Source: Chloroflexota bacterium
GTDB taxonomy: Bacteria; Chloroflexota; Dehalococcoidia; Lucifugimonadales; UBA3495
Assembly (NCBI GenBank): GCA_028875055.1
Contig: JAPPGG010000007.1
Coordinates: 1-64,000, forward strand
Direction of reading: 5' to 3'
Length of the DNA stretch: 64,000 nt
This document shows positions 1 through 10,362 of the stretch, in pieces. The stretch's first letter is position 1. Each line of letters begins with the position of its first letter. A program made the position numbers and the translations under genes. The notes below the pieces were generated by a model. That model ran no database searches. It worked only from the letters and a program-made list of their open reading frames with translations, and was not told where the DNA came from.

Positions 1-76
1 TGCCAAATACGGGCTATGTTCCTTTGGACCAAACTATTTTGACCACACCCCCTAGCATACCTGAACTTCTCCAACT

Positions 77-901
77 CTAGCGGGCCAGTATGTCGCGGCC
101 AAAATAGTCGCGGCTGACCTGGGCCAAAGCTCCGCTCCCATTGATCTCAACGATGGCCCGGTTAATTGCCGGCAGAAGTCCCGCGTTCTGCAGCGGGACG
201 ATTATGCCGATTTCCCCGGAGCCCAGCGCGTCGAACTCTGGTGTGCCGGGGAGCGGCACAACGGGCTCCCCCACCCGTTCGAACTTCCCAAGCTCCCCTG
301 CTCCGAAAAAAGGAGACTGGTTTATTGCCAGATCGGTAATCACGTCATCGGCAATTGTGAGGTCAGCCCGAGCATCCGCCACCGCCTGGAAGGCGTCGAC
401 CTGGTTTTCGAAGGATATGGTCGCAATGTGGGCCAGGCCTGGGGAGTTCAGGTACCTTTCGTAGATCGTCGCAGACTGAACGGCCACCAAGCTGCTTTCG
501 TCCAACTCGGCACCGCTTCCAGCCCGACGGATGAACTGCCCGTAGGACCTGTAGTAGGGGTCGGAAAAGCCGACCAACCGCTCCCGAAATTCAGTCCTGG
601 TGAAGGAGTTGATGGCCAGGTCGAACTCACCACGCCGGGTACGGTCGAATACCTGCTCAAAGGCATCGGTTTGCCATTCGCACTTGGCATCCAGGACTTG
701 GCATAGCAACGTACCGTATTCATAGTCGAACCCTGCCGGTTGGCCACGTTCATCCTCGTAGCTGAAGGGCGGGTAATCCACACTTGTGGCGATTATCAAG
801 GTCTTTCCACCCGACCGCTGGCCGGGAACCAGCAAGAAAACAATGATGACCACCGCCATAAGCAGCGCGACAGCAGTGGCAAACCTTCCCAATCCCTTCA
901 T
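77..901 (-). CDS. ABC-type amino-acid/solute periplasmic-binding protein (PBP type 2, SBP_bac_3-like)
   Basis: 274 aa; N-terminal hydrophobic signal, 'LIIATSVDYPPFSYEDERGQPAGFDYEYG' and 'GEFDLAINSFTRTEFRERLVGFSDPYY' typical of SBP_bac_3. Confidence 0.88.
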   Translation of the reverse strand: MKGLGRFATAVALLMAVVIIVFLLVPGQRSGGKTLIIATSVDYPPFSYEDERGQPAGFDYEYGTLLCQVLDAKCEWQTDAFEQVFDRTRRGEFDLAINSFTRTEFRERLVGFSDPYYRSYGQFIRRAGSGAELDESSLVAVQSATIYERYLNSPGLAHIATISFENQVDAFQAVADARADLTIADDVITDLAINQSPFFGAGELGKFERVGEPVVPLPGTPEFDALGSGEIGIIVPLQNAGLLPAINRAIVEINGSGALAQVSRDYFGRDILAR

Positions 902-1160
902 CTAGTCCCCCATTCAACGCCGAGGCGGTCATGTGGCTCTTGCCGGAAAAGTGCATCGGACCTCTGCCTGCTCATGGCGATTTAGTCAGCTCTGAGCGTT
1001 ATTCTCTTGGGCGCTGCCCTTAGCCATGGATGCTACTGCGTTCCTCTCGTCTTCTTTCCTTGCGGGTAGGCAAAACAGAAAGTGCCCTACGTCCGAGTTG
1101 GGACAGGTATTGCCGAGGGTTCCCAAAGGGAATTATATAGCAAATTACCCAAAGGGCCGT

Positions 1161-1802
1161 TTATCGCTTGCGTGCGAACCACTCGTTGAAGTCGGCAAGT
1201 TGGGTTTGCAGTGCTTGTTCCTCTTGGAGTTTTGCGGCCTGTATGCGTTCCTGAATTGCCCTTTGGTCCTCCTGTTCCCGCTCCCTGACTTGCTGCGGGG
1301 AAGGCTCCCAGACATATCCGCCAGGCCACTGATCTCGAACCCGAATCCCATACTTCAGAAGAACGTCCAGCACATAGCGGTCTAACTCACTCTTGGATGA
1401 GAAGAAAATCTCGTCGTTCTTGAAGGGAACCAAACCCGTGTCGCCCCAGGTTACGGCGTGGTAAGCCTCTTCGTCGAATAACTTCAGGACTTGTTCTACT
1501 CCCTCCCCTATCCCACGCACCCGAAGCCAGGTCTCACAGTCAATACCGCCGTAATTGCACTTTTCGCAATTGCGCCTCTCGTAGGGCCAGCCCACTAACC
1601 GAGGGTCGCAGTGAACAATGCGGATGTATCCTCGGCGGCGCAGACAGGCGTTGCAGGTGATATAACGGGCCGGCGCATTGGAGAATAGTTTGACGGGGTC
1701 CTGGCTGGGTGACCAGTCGCAGTCCAGCCAATGCGACTTTGGGGCAAAGTCCCAACGCTTGTCGGCGTACTGCCTGTAAAGTTCTTCTTCCCATTTGTTC
1801 AT
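1161..1802 (-). CDS. Hypothetical Cys-rich protein (CxxC pairs, coiled-coil C-terminus)
   Basis: ATG at 1802-1800 overlaps the TGA of the upstream ORF (ATGA); 'ITCNACLRRRGY...CEKCNYGGIDC' and charged helix at C-terminus. Confidence 0.6.
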   Translation of the reverse strand: MNKWEEELYRQYADKRWDFAPKSHWLDCDWSPSQDPVKLFSNAPARYITCNACLRRRGYIRIVHCDPRLVGWPYERRNCEKCNYGGIDCETWLRVRGIGEGVEQVLKLFDEEAYHAVTWGDTGLVPFKNDEIFFSSKSELDRYVLDVLLKYGIRVRDQWPGGYVWEPSPQQVREREQEDQRAIQERIQAAKLQEEQALQTQLADFNEWFARKR

Positions 1803-2041
1803 GCTACCGCTCCGTGGCAGGTCTCGCACAATCCGTCTTGGTAAAGTGTCTCGGGGAAGGACACAGCTCGCTTACAACGCTCGCACTGGTAGACCTTCCC
1901 CTCCCCCTTGTCGTTCTGATATTGATATTCGGTCGGCTTCTCCATCATCGCCCTTGCCAATTCTTCCATCGTGGCGTCAATCCTGGGCGGTAGAGATCGG
2001 CCAGGGCGCCCCCGCCCTGGCCAGTTCTTCTTACGTGGCAT
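1799..2041 (-). CDS. Small zinc-ribbon-like hypothetical protein
   Basis: 80 aa, 'CERCKRAVSFPETLYQDGLCETCHG'; ATGA overlap with downstream ORF. Confidence 0.55.
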   Translation of the reverse strand: MPRKKNWPGRGRPGRSLPPRIDATMEELARAMMEKPTEYQYQNDKGEGKVYQCERCKRAVSFPETLYQDGLCETCHGAVA

Positions 2042-2293
2042 ACCGACGCTCCCTGGTGGTAATATCCGGGTATGGACTTCTGGATGTTGACGGCAGCAGT
2101 AGCGACAGTTGGGCTGATCCTGGCCTCGGTATGCAACGAGGATCCGACCCGAATCTGGAAGGCGAATTGTACCGGAAACCTGGCCTCCCTCCCGAGCCGA
2201 TACCTGGGGCCGGCCTGCCTGACACCCGATTGTAGCCGGTATAGCCGTAACAATCGTAAGGCTTTTGTTGGGTTTGGGCCATATGTTTAACTC

Positions 2294-2311
2294 GGCAGGT
2301 CACCACCTGCC
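2294..2311. repeat. Short palindrome ggcaggt-cacc-acctgcc (intergenic)
   Basis: Perfect 7-bp inverted repeat read directly; related to the element at 41330-41356. Confidence 0.6.
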
Positions 2312-2336
2312 CTCTAGTAACGGACTCCATACCTCG

Positions 2337-4868
2337 TCATAGCATACTATCCACTTCGAGCACGAATTCCTCGAAGCCCTTCACCATTCGATATCCTATG
2401 CGTGGCTCGGTAAGAATATAGGTTGAGCTGTCGGCGTTTTCCCCCAGTTTGCGCCGGAGTCTTTTGACCACATCACGGAGCAACCGGTGGTCTCCTTTTC
2501 TTTCCGGCCCCCAAACTGCCTGGAGTAATTGGTCGTGGCTTAGCACTCTTCCGGCATTGACCGAGAGCTCATAGAGCAAACGATACTCGGTGGGTGTTAG
2601 TGGTACGTTTTCGCCAGCCAGGGTCACTCTTCGAAATGCGTAGTCAATAAGAAGATCTCCAGCCAGGAAAGGGTCGGGAGATAGACGTTCCTCAAGACTT
2701 GTACGTTTGCGCAGGGCTGCCCTGATTCTTGCGGCAAGTTCTGTTGGCGAGAAGGGCTTCACTACGTAGTCAGAGGCCCCGAGGTCGAAGGCTCTAGCCA
2801 CAACATCTTCCTGACCGTAAGCCGATATGAAGATCACCGGTATGTCCCGCCATTCCAGGATTTCCTTCATAAGCTCGATGCCGTCGACCCCGGGAAACAT
2901 CAGGTCGAGCAATATCAGGTCCGGTTTCCCTTCTTCCACGAGGCTCATGACATTTGCGGGGCTGCCGGTAAGGAAGGGCTCGTAGCCGGCGTTGACCAGA
3001 GTGTCGCGAATATACCTGAGGGCCTGTGGATCGTCGTCCACCGCCAGAACGCGCAGCTTATCCGCCGTCCGATGTTGGGGTTGGGCAGACGAGACCGAAG
3101 GCCGAGGACCCGCTGACCAGTCTTCTCGATCAAGAACTGGAAGAGTGAAGGTAAATCGCGCCCCAGTTCCCAATCCGTCGCTTTCAGCCCAGATGCGCCC
3201 CCCGTGGGCCTCGATGATCCCTCTGCAAATCGCCAGGCCAAGTCCTGATCCGTCAATCATTCCCCGACCTTCCGCGCTACCGAATCGAGGAAACCTCCGG
3301 AACAGGTGCGGAACCAGCTCTACCGGAATACCCCTGCCCTGATCAACGACGGAGACTGCAACGAAGATACCATCGCTTGAGGCCTCGATTGTAATGGGTG
3401 CTGCTTCCGGAGAGTACCTTGACGCATTTGACAGGAGGTTGCTCAACACCTGGATGACTCTTGCTCTGTCAGCCACAACGGGGGGGATGTTGGGGGGAAT
3501 CTCCATGGTGAGGTTGTAACGTGCTCCACTGTTAAGCAACCTGTTCTTGGCCTCATCGATCATGTCAGAAATGTTCGCTGGACCGGGTTCGATTGAAAGG
3601 GTTCCCGATTCGACGCGAGCTACATCCAGCAGGTCGCCAATCAGCCTCTGCAGGTGGTCGACCTGCTGGTCCATGATCCGGAGAAATTGAGCAACCACGG
3701 CGGGGTCCATCTCCGGTGGTGAATTCAGCAGCGTCGTAGTAGAGCCCTTTATGGTGGCGAGGGGAGTCCGAAGTTCGTGACTTACCATCCCCAGGAACTC
3801 TGCCCGCATCCGTTCCAGTTCCTGAAGGGATGTCAAGTCCTGTAGGGTCACGACGAGAGATACAACCTCGCCGTTGTCCGCCCGGATTGGCGTTGCATTG
3901 AGCAGAGTGGTAACGCTGCGTCCGTCAGGTACTTTAAAGACTATCTCTTCCGCTCGTATGGTCTCGCCAATGCTCAGCAGCTCCACCATGGAAAACTCTT
4001 TAAGGGATACCTGCCGGCCGTCCCCCCGTATAAAAGTCAGCACGTCCAATATCTGCTCTGCTGGCTGGTCTGGCTCCCGAAGGATCTCGACGATCCGCGC
4101 TGCCTCTCGGTTGATAGAGACTGGCATCCCCGTTTCCGCGTCGAAGACGACCACACCCACCGGGGAAGTGTCTATCAGGGATTCCAAGTCCTTCCTGGCC
4201 CGTTGCTCGTCCCGGTACCTGCGGGCATTGGAGATGATCATTCCTGCCTGCGAAGCAAACATTAGTAGGGTTTCTTCGTCAGAACTGGTGAACTCCTCGC
4301 CACCATCTTTGTCAGCCAGGTATAAATTACCGACGCGGTCCCCGAGGTTGAATACGGGGGAGGCCAGGAATGAAACCCTCTGCCCGACTGGTAAAGGTAC
4401 GCTAAACTCCGCCAGCCCTAGAGACCGTGCGTGCCCTAGCAGGTCAGGAATCCTCAGGGGCTCGAACAATTTGCTCAGGTATTCGAACAGTCCCCAGCGG
4501 TCTGGTAGCGACCAGACTCGGTCTGCTTCCTCGGAGGTCATTCCCGAAGAAAGAAAGTCCAGCACCTGACCTGTCTCATTCAGTAGGGTCATTACCCCGT
4601 AGCGCGCCCTGGTCAGCGACCTGGCGGAGTCGAGCACTCCCTGCAAGACCGTTTCGAAGTCCAGACTCTCACTAATCCGAAGGCTGGCCTCGCTCAGCCG
4701 GGACAACTTCTCCCGGAGTTCCATAATCTCTATGTCTCGCTCATTGCTCTGTCGCATTGCACTTCTCCAGTTGGTCGGACTGGGGCACCGGATGCCGGTA
4801 CTGTCCAGCCACTTTGTTACGAAACGCCCGTTTTGCCTCAGGGAGCCTGAAATGTTCCAGTAATTCAC
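2337..4868 (-). CDS. Hybrid sensor kinase-response regulator: GAF-PAS-HisKA-HATPase_c-REC-OmpR-type winged helix
   Basis: 843 aa; 'FLGMVSHELRTPLATIKGS' H-box, 'GSGLGLAICRGIIEAHGG' G-box, 'DLILLDLMFPGVDG' receiver Asp, C-terminal 'LTPTEYRLLYELSVNAGRVLSHDQLLQAVWG' Trans_reg_C; start may be the internal M (MRQSNERD). Confidence 0.93.
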   Translation of the reverse strand: MNYWNISGSLRQNGRFVTKWLDSTGIRCPSPTNWRSAMRQSNERDIEIMELREKLSRLSEASLRISESLDFETVLQGVLDSARSLTRARYGVMTLLNETGQVLDFLSSGMTSEEADRVWSLPDRWGLFEYLSKLFEPLRIPDLLGHARSLGLAEFSVPLPVGQRVSFLASPVFNLGDRVGNLYLADKDGGEEFTSSDEETLLMFASQAGMIISNARRYRDEQRARKDLESLIDTSPVGVVVFDAETGMPVSINREAARIVEILREPDQPAEQILDVLTFIRGDGRQVSLKEFSMVELLSIGETIRAEEIVFKVPDGRSVTTLLNATPIRADNGEVVSLVVTLQDLTSLQELERMRAEFLGMVSHELRTPLATIKGSTTTLLNSPPEMDPAVVAQFLRIMDQQVDHLQRLIGDLLDVARVESGTLSIEPGPANISDMIDEAKNRLLNSGARYNLTMEIPPNIPPVVADRARVIQVLSNLLSNASRYSPEAAPITIEASSDGIFVAVSVVDQGRGIPVELVPHLFRRFPRFGSAEGRGMIDGSGLGLAICRGIIEAHGGRIWAESDGLGTGARFTFTLPVLDREDWSAGPRPSVSSAQPQHRTADKLRVLAVDDDPQALRYIRDTLVNAGYEPFLTGSPANVMSLVEEGKPDLILLDLMFPGVDGIELMKEILEWRDIPVIFISAYGQEDVVARAFDLGASDYVVKPFSPTELAARIRAALRKRTSLEERLSPDPFLAGDLLIDYAFRRVTLAGENVPLTPTEYRLLYELSVNAGRVLSHDQLLQAVWGPERKGDHRLLRDVVKRLRRKLGENADSSTYILTEPRIGYRMVKGFEEFVLEVDSML

Positions 4869-5441
4869 TCAATATTGCCATACATATCGAAGGAAATAAT
4901 ACACATTTCACATATTGTTGCAAATAAACTAGAAACAGCCTTGACCTAACCAGGGCCAAGAACATGGCGGGACTTTCTCTTAATACGCTAACGGTCCCTG
5001 GCCGTTGGAAAAGACAGTTCCTTCCCTAGTTCTTCCCCTAAGGGGTTCCTTTCCCTACGGAATGTCGGCGGCATCTGCCGACGATATCGCTCCTTGATCC
5101 AACGTCTGCCGGGACCGTCGGCCCTAAGGTTCAGGGCAACTGGAACTGCCAAGTGTGACCCCACTAGGGGCGACTGCCTTTGGTAGTTGCCTTCAGTGTA
5201 TGCAAGACCAGAAACTGTTCGCTGCCCGCCGATCATTGGATGAGACCCCAAGTCTATGATTTTGCCAGCTAGCATGACCTTCGCGCTATTGGTCTAGTGC
5301 TGTCAGGCCAGGATATGGGGTTCCAGCAGAGATTTTGGCGTCGGGCGGAGCGAAGAAAAGCGTGATTTGCGGCTAGGGGGCATCCTCTTTGTGACCTTTG
5401 GCCTGCCTAGGTCGGCCCCTGAACCCGCACGGAGGTGATGT

Positions 5442-5636
5442 GTGGAGAAATGCGAACACTATTGGATAATTCCCAACAGTGCCGTCGGAAGGTGCCAAGG
5501 CATCTGCCGTAAGTGCCATACCCGTAAGGAATTCCTGAATGCAATGCCTGAAAACGACACCAGTGAGAGCCCGTTTCTTCAGACGGTGCGGATGGTAACC
5601 AAGGACTATCTCATTGCCGAAACCACCGATGAGTAG
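5442..5636 (+). CDS. Small Cys/His-containing hypothetical protein
   Basis: 64 aa, 'CEHYWIIPNSAVGRCQGICRKCHTRKEF'; non-ATG (GTG) start; coupled to next ORF. Confidence 0.45.
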   Translation: MEKCEHYWIIPNSAVGRCQGICRKCHTRKEFLNAMPENDTSESPFLQTVRMVTKDYLIAETTDE

Positions 5637-5820
5637 ACAGGTTGTCATTACCGGCGGCAACGGTTGGAGCCGCGACAGGGCGTACCATACAAATGTTGAC
5701 TGCAGGTACTTGGTTCGAGTCAAGAAGGCCGGCAGGTATTTCGCCAGGGTAACTCTGTGGGAAGCCAACCGCATGGGAAGGGACAGAGAGTGCCTTGAAT
5801 GCCAGGGTCGTGAAGAATAG
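5629..5820 (+). CDS. Small hypothetical protein with YH..x(n)C and CxxC residues
   Basis: 'MSRQVVITGGNGWSRDRAYHTNVDCRYLVRVKKAGRYFARVTLWEANRMGRDRECLECQGREE'; overlaps the preceding ORF by 8 nt. Confidence 0.45.
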   Translation: MSRQVVITGGNGWSRDRAYHTNVDCRYLVRVKKAGRYFARVTLWEANRMGRDRECLECQGREE

Positions 5821-6043
5821 GGGGCCGGGAATGTACGAGATAGCGTGGCTGCAGCTTCTCGCGTATGTCCTGATTATATGTGGATTCCTCCTGATGTTCA
5901 TATTCAGGCGGGATCTGCTTTTGAATGCTCACACGCCTACAACAGGAAAAACCCTGGGATACGTTGGCGCTCTTCTCTTGCTGGCGGGGCTTCTGACCGA
6001 GCTTGTCATTTACCTATACAACGTCTCAAACCTTGCTGGCTGA
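5795..6043 (+). CDS. Small two-TM membrane protein
   Basis: 82 aa; hydrophobic segments 'WLQLLAYVLIICGFLLMFIF' and 'LGYVGALLLLAGLLTELVIYLYN'. Confidence 0.5.
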   Translation: MNARVVKNRGPGMYEIAWLQLLAYVLIICGFLLMFIFRRDLLLNAHTPTTGKTLGYVGALLLLAGLLTELVIYLYNVSNLAG

Positions 6044-7194
6044 TATCTATACTCGAGCTAGCCATGCAGTACGAGGTTACAGTCATTGGGGGCTGCCTGA
6101 AGTTCCGGCATGACGTTGTGCCCGAGGTCTTGTTGATCTACGAAGTCAGGGCACTTGGCAATTAAAGTGAACATTACCGGAGGGTTGCGCCTTTTGGATT
6201 CCTGCGGGGCTGGCGGAGAGGAGAGTTGTCTTCCTGTCCGGTGTAGCCTTCCGAGGCTTCGTCAGCACTAACAGAAAAAACGGCGGTGGCAACGTCTTCA
6301 GCTAGCTGCCTGTGAATGGACTGGCCCTCATGCGTCAGTGGATGTCTTAGGTGTTGGCGACCTCGAGTTGGCAAGGAGTCGCCCGGGGCTATAGACGACT
6401 CTCACAGGTGCCTCCACAGGTTCTATACCGTCTGACAATCAAGAGACTCCCATCCAGCGGCCGCTGGATGATTGACAGTGGCATGAGCAAGGATAAATTC
6501 TTCGAGATGCTCAGGCCGGTCCGTTGCGAGGCCTACGCCGTTTCATTGGACCATACCATATTCCAGTGGCATGCCGCCGCAGAATTATTGCTGGTTTATT
6601 CGGTATCGCAGGCTGTGGAACGTCAATGTTGGGGCCTTTTGTCGCCCCGTAATTGGGGCGGTCCAGGCCCCCACCCTTCCCTGAATGTCCTTGTCCGCGC
6701 TATCTGAAGGCCGGATTGTTGCCTCCACATTCTGTACCCGCACCTGGCGGTGGTGACTTGGCGGTACTGCCAATTTCTCTCTACCGAACCCGGGTCCGCT
6801 CAGAAAAATGCACAGACCCAACTGCTCCGGCGACAGAGCAACCAGGGAATGGACCCGCATGGACGATAAAAGGTCCACAGACTGTCCATCATGTTTGGTC
6901 AGGGGGGCTTGGCTCCCGTTACCTTGGGCTACAGGCAGGATGATAGGGGTTGGTGGCCAGCGGTAGAGTAAGGAAGGTAGCTGGAAGCCTGTAGCGAGCT
7001 ACAGTGTATTCACTCCAGCGTAGGAGGACAAGAGGTCTACTAGATAGCTTTAACGAATACCATATTGCTGAAAACTTGCTCAAAGAGACAGGGTAAGGAT
7101 TAGACAAGTGTGTGCTATGTTTGTCTCACGGCTCTGCCGGCACTTGCCGTATCAAAAGGGTCATACCGTGTAGATGTGTGGAGGGGATGTGGGA

Positions 7195-8844
7195 ATGAAA
7201 CTTTTGGCCTGCGCCAGGGACACGATGGGCCTCAAAATGCTCCTGTTGCTGTTCTTGATTTGCGCGTTATCTGCTTTTCCCATTTCCACCCACGCCCAAT
7301 CAGGCGCTCCCCCATTATTTCCGTCTGCCACGGCAGTCCGGTTCCTCGAGGAAAACTTGGCTCCGTTCCATCCGGTGGGAACCCCAATAGTTGCCACGGA
7401 CCCGGACCCCCACGATACGCCTACCTATTCTCTGACCGGGAGGGACGTGGAATTCTTCAGGATCGCGAAGACGTCGGGCCAACTGGAGGCAGCCCGACCA
7501 ATGGACTACGAAACCCGGTCTAGCTACTCTGTGACAGTCCGGGCCACCGACTCAGGGGGGCTTTACGACACCATCCCCGTCAGCATAGAAGTAACAAACG
7601 TTGACGAGATAGGGGAAATAGTCATTTCCCAAGAGGCATTTGATGAGGGGACCGAGCTTAACGCAGTCCTGATGGATCCTGATGGCAGCATTGCCGATGT
7701 CTCATGGCATTGGTCCGTCTCCATCGACAGGACTGCCTGGAAGGATATTCCGGGAGCAGGAGCCTCCACCTACTCGCCTTTACCTGAAGATTTGCGACGG
7801 TTTCTTAGGGTGCAGGCCAGATACACGGACGGTCACGGTCCAGGCAAGGTTGCCTCGACGCTTTTCGCTACGGACTTGTGGTCTCCAGTGGCCAACCATT
7901 CGCCGGAGTTTCCATTTGCCGAGTCTGGCGTACGCAGCGTTGGCACAAATGCATCCGCAGGACAGCAAGTGGGCCAACCAGTCCTGGCCAGCGACTTGGA
8001 CAGGGACCTACTCACCTACTGGCTCACGGGGGATGCTTCCCAGTTCTTCGCGATCGGAGCCCACACTGGTCAATTGACAACTAAGAGCTCATTGAATCCC
8101 GAAATTGAAAGCAGATATTTCGGGGTCGTGCATGTCTTGGACGGCAGAGGAGGCAGCGCCTACAAATCAGTGCGTATCGACGTGGGAGAATTTCCGGTTC
8201 CAGCTGTTCTCCCCTCTGCTGCGGTTTCCCCTATATTGGTTCCAGGGGACACCGCTCCTACTCCGGCAGCCCAATCTGAAACGGATTCGAGCGCCAACCC
8301 GGCCGCAGCTTCCGCTCCCCCCCAAAGTGGCTCGCACCAGGTTCCGGCAGAAGCCTCGGGACCGGCGGGATTGGACCTACTCGCTGAGGCAGTCCCTTCG
8401 TCGGCTCAGTTCATGCGGGGCGATGCAGCTCCAACGCTGGCTTCCTCCACACGAGGGAAACTCCAGCCTGAGGTGGAAAAAGAAACGGCTGGAGAAGCTG
8501 ATCAAGAGCCAATGGCTGTTCTAGCGGCTATAGGGCCTTCTCCGCCCTTATCTCCAGGGGAAGGTGTGGACGTAAAGCCCGTTGGACCAGGAGACGAAAA
8601 TGGTACGGCGTCGAGCGCCGAAACGAATGGTTTTATGTCATTATTCGCCTGGCTTGCTTTGCTATTCGCGGGACTGGCGTTACTGGCGGGAATCGTGGCG
8701 CTCTGCTCGAGAAGGAAACGCGGCAAGAAAACTGATATCTCGCTGCCTCCCCCGTCTATGGGACCGGAACGCCGCATTGGTCCTTTGCCGGTTCTGGTGT
8801 CCCTGGCGGGCGAGAACGATACGGCCAACGTGGGGAGTGGCTAA
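7195..8844 (+). CDS. Secreted cadherin-like repeat protein with C-terminal TM anchor and basic tail
   Basis: Signal peptide 'MLLLLFLICALSAFPISTHAQ'; cadherin-type 'FLEENLAPFHPVGTPIVATDPD...YSLTGRDVEFFRIAKTSGQLEAARPMDYETRSSYSVTVRATDSGG'; Pro/Ala/Ser linker; TM 'LFAWLALLFAGLALLAGIVALCSRRKRGKK'. Confidence 0.75.
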   Translation: MKLLACARDTMGLKMLLLLFLICALSAFPISTHAQSGAPPLFPSATAVRFLEENLAPFHPVGTPIVATDPDPHDTPTYSLTGRDVEFFRIAKTSGQLEAARPMDYETRSSYSVTVRATDSGGLYDTIPVSIEVTNVDEIGEIVISQEAFDEGTELNAVLMDPDGSIADVSWHWSVSIDRTAWKDIPGAGASTYSPLPEDLRRFLRVQARYTDGHGPGKVASTLFATDLWSPVANHSPEFPFAESGVRSVGTNASAGQQVGQPVLASDLDRDLLTYWLTGDASQFFAIGAHTGQLTTKSSLNPEIESRYFGVVHVLDGRGGSAYKSVRIDVGEFPVPAVLPSAAVSPILVPGDTAPTPAAQSETDSSANPAAASAPPQSGSHQVPAEASGPAGLDLLAEAVPSSAQFMRGDAAPTLASSTRGKLQPEVEKETAGEADQEPMAVLAAIGPSPPLSPGEGVDVKPVGPGDENGTASSAETNGFMSLFAWLALLFAGLALLAGIVALCSRRKRGKKTDISLPPPSMGPERRIGPLPVLVSLAGENDTANVGSG

Positions 8845-8878
8845 GCCCGAATTCACCGAAGGTTCAAAACGGCACTGC

Positions 8879-9758
8879 TCAGACGAAGGACAAGGAGTCG
8901 GTGTGGGGGCCTGCGCGGTGGTGGTGCGGCTGCCAGTGGACCATGGAGAGTGTGGTGGCCGCGCTATTGTTGTAGTTGGCGAAGTGGGCCAGCTGGGAGC
9001 CGGGCGTCGGCTTCACCCGGCGAGCGATGAGACGGACCGGGGCCTCGCCGGGATCGCGCTTGAAGGGGGTATTGGTGACTTCAGCCACGTCGGCAGCTCC
9101 CTCCATCAAGTAGGGTATGGCCGTTCGGTGTTCCTCGGGTATGGCCTCGATGAGGTTGCGCGGGCTCCGGTGCGGGTGTACGGTGACGGAGAAGCGGACC
9201 TTCATCTTGCGGCAGACGGCGATGATGGAACGGGTGTAGAAGCCGCTGTCGGTCCCCACCGTGAGGGGCCCAGTGGCTCCGACATAGCGCGCCCGGCTCG
9301 GGGTCTCGCGCGGGAAGTGGGCGGCTCCCCGGGCGGTGTTGGACCGGCCCTCCTGCAGTCGCGCCATCAGTCAGCCACAGACGGGCCGATGCCGGCGGCC
9401 ACGGCCAGCAGTGGGTGATGGCTCCGCGCGCCGGTAGGCCGTGTCGCCGGGCGCCCTCCTTGGCCAAACCGTAGGTCTCGTAGATGGTCGAGTCCGGGTC
9501 GATGGTCAGGATCGATTCCCCGGGTCCAGCGCCGGCAACTCAGGCCCGGGCCAGCAACTCCCGGCTTACCCGGTCCTGCTGCTTGTCGTCAGTGTTGGAC
9601 TGGCCCTGCGCATCTCCCAGGTCAACATGGCGGTCCGCCAGTTCGCCCAGATATAGATTATGGGCCAGAGTGAACGGCAGGATCAGCCAAGCATTGGTCA
9701 CCGGACGGTGTTCGTCGAAGACGACCCGGATGCCGCCGGAGTGCTTGCGTGGTAGCAT
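8879..9758 (-). pseudogene. Decayed IS1380-family transposase
   Basis: Fragments in different frames: 'IRVVFDEHRPVTNAWLILPFTLAHNLYLGELADRHVDLG' (N-term) and 'LTVGTDSGFYTRSIIAVCRKMKVRFSVTVHPH...' (mid). Confidence 0.7.
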
Positions 9759-9948
9759 CCGAAAGGAGCTCCTTTACCGGGGTCGGCTCTCTCAGCAAAA
9801 ACCTATCTCAGATTCAGAGGAGCACCCTTTCACCCCTTCAGCAGACCCCCAACCTCCAGCTACTTGGGTGGATTCGGGCTTAACAAAGGGTTGAAAGCCT
9901 GCCTCAATTTGCCATTTTCCAGAGGTATTGAACCAGGGCGAACGCATT

Positions 9949-10260
9949 TTACCTTAAGATTGCGGAGGGAAGGTAGCCGTTGTCCCAAGCGGCCAGCCTT
10001 CGGTGGGCCTTGATGGGGCCTTTAGAGTGACAGTGCTGGCGCAGCGGGTTGAGAGCCGTGTGCCGGATGGTTGCCAGGTCTTCGGGAATGTTTTCTGTCA
10101 TTACCCGGCTATCTTCCTGTCGGAAGGACACATTCGGCACCCAATGGACCGAATTCTCAATGCCCCAATGACATCGCACCGCCCCAGGAACCTCCTGGCC
10201 TCCAGGGGCAGGCTGGAAAAGTAATATCGCGGTTCCCCTTCATCTCCGTCGGGCTTCGGG
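9949..10260 (-). pseudogene. ISAs1-family transposase C-terminal remnant
   Basis: 'MRCHWGIENSVHWVPNVSFRQEDSRVMTENIPEDLATIRHTALNPLRQH'; upstream 'EPRYYFSSLPLEARRFL' in another frame. Confidence 0.8.
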
Positions 10261-10362
10261 AATCCTGGGGGAGACCCCCACCGTTCTTGACGCAGGCGTT
10301 CGGAGCAGCTTCAAGAACCGGAACTGGCAGGGATTCGGGATTATTCGGCGGCGTCCGGGCGT

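Noticed and set aside
5130-6785. Inverted pair 'ggaactgccaagtgtgacccc' (about 5150) and 'ggtgacttggcggtactgccaa' (about 6752) as IS termini
   Set aside because: Similarity is partial and no transposase is recognisable between them; could be chance.
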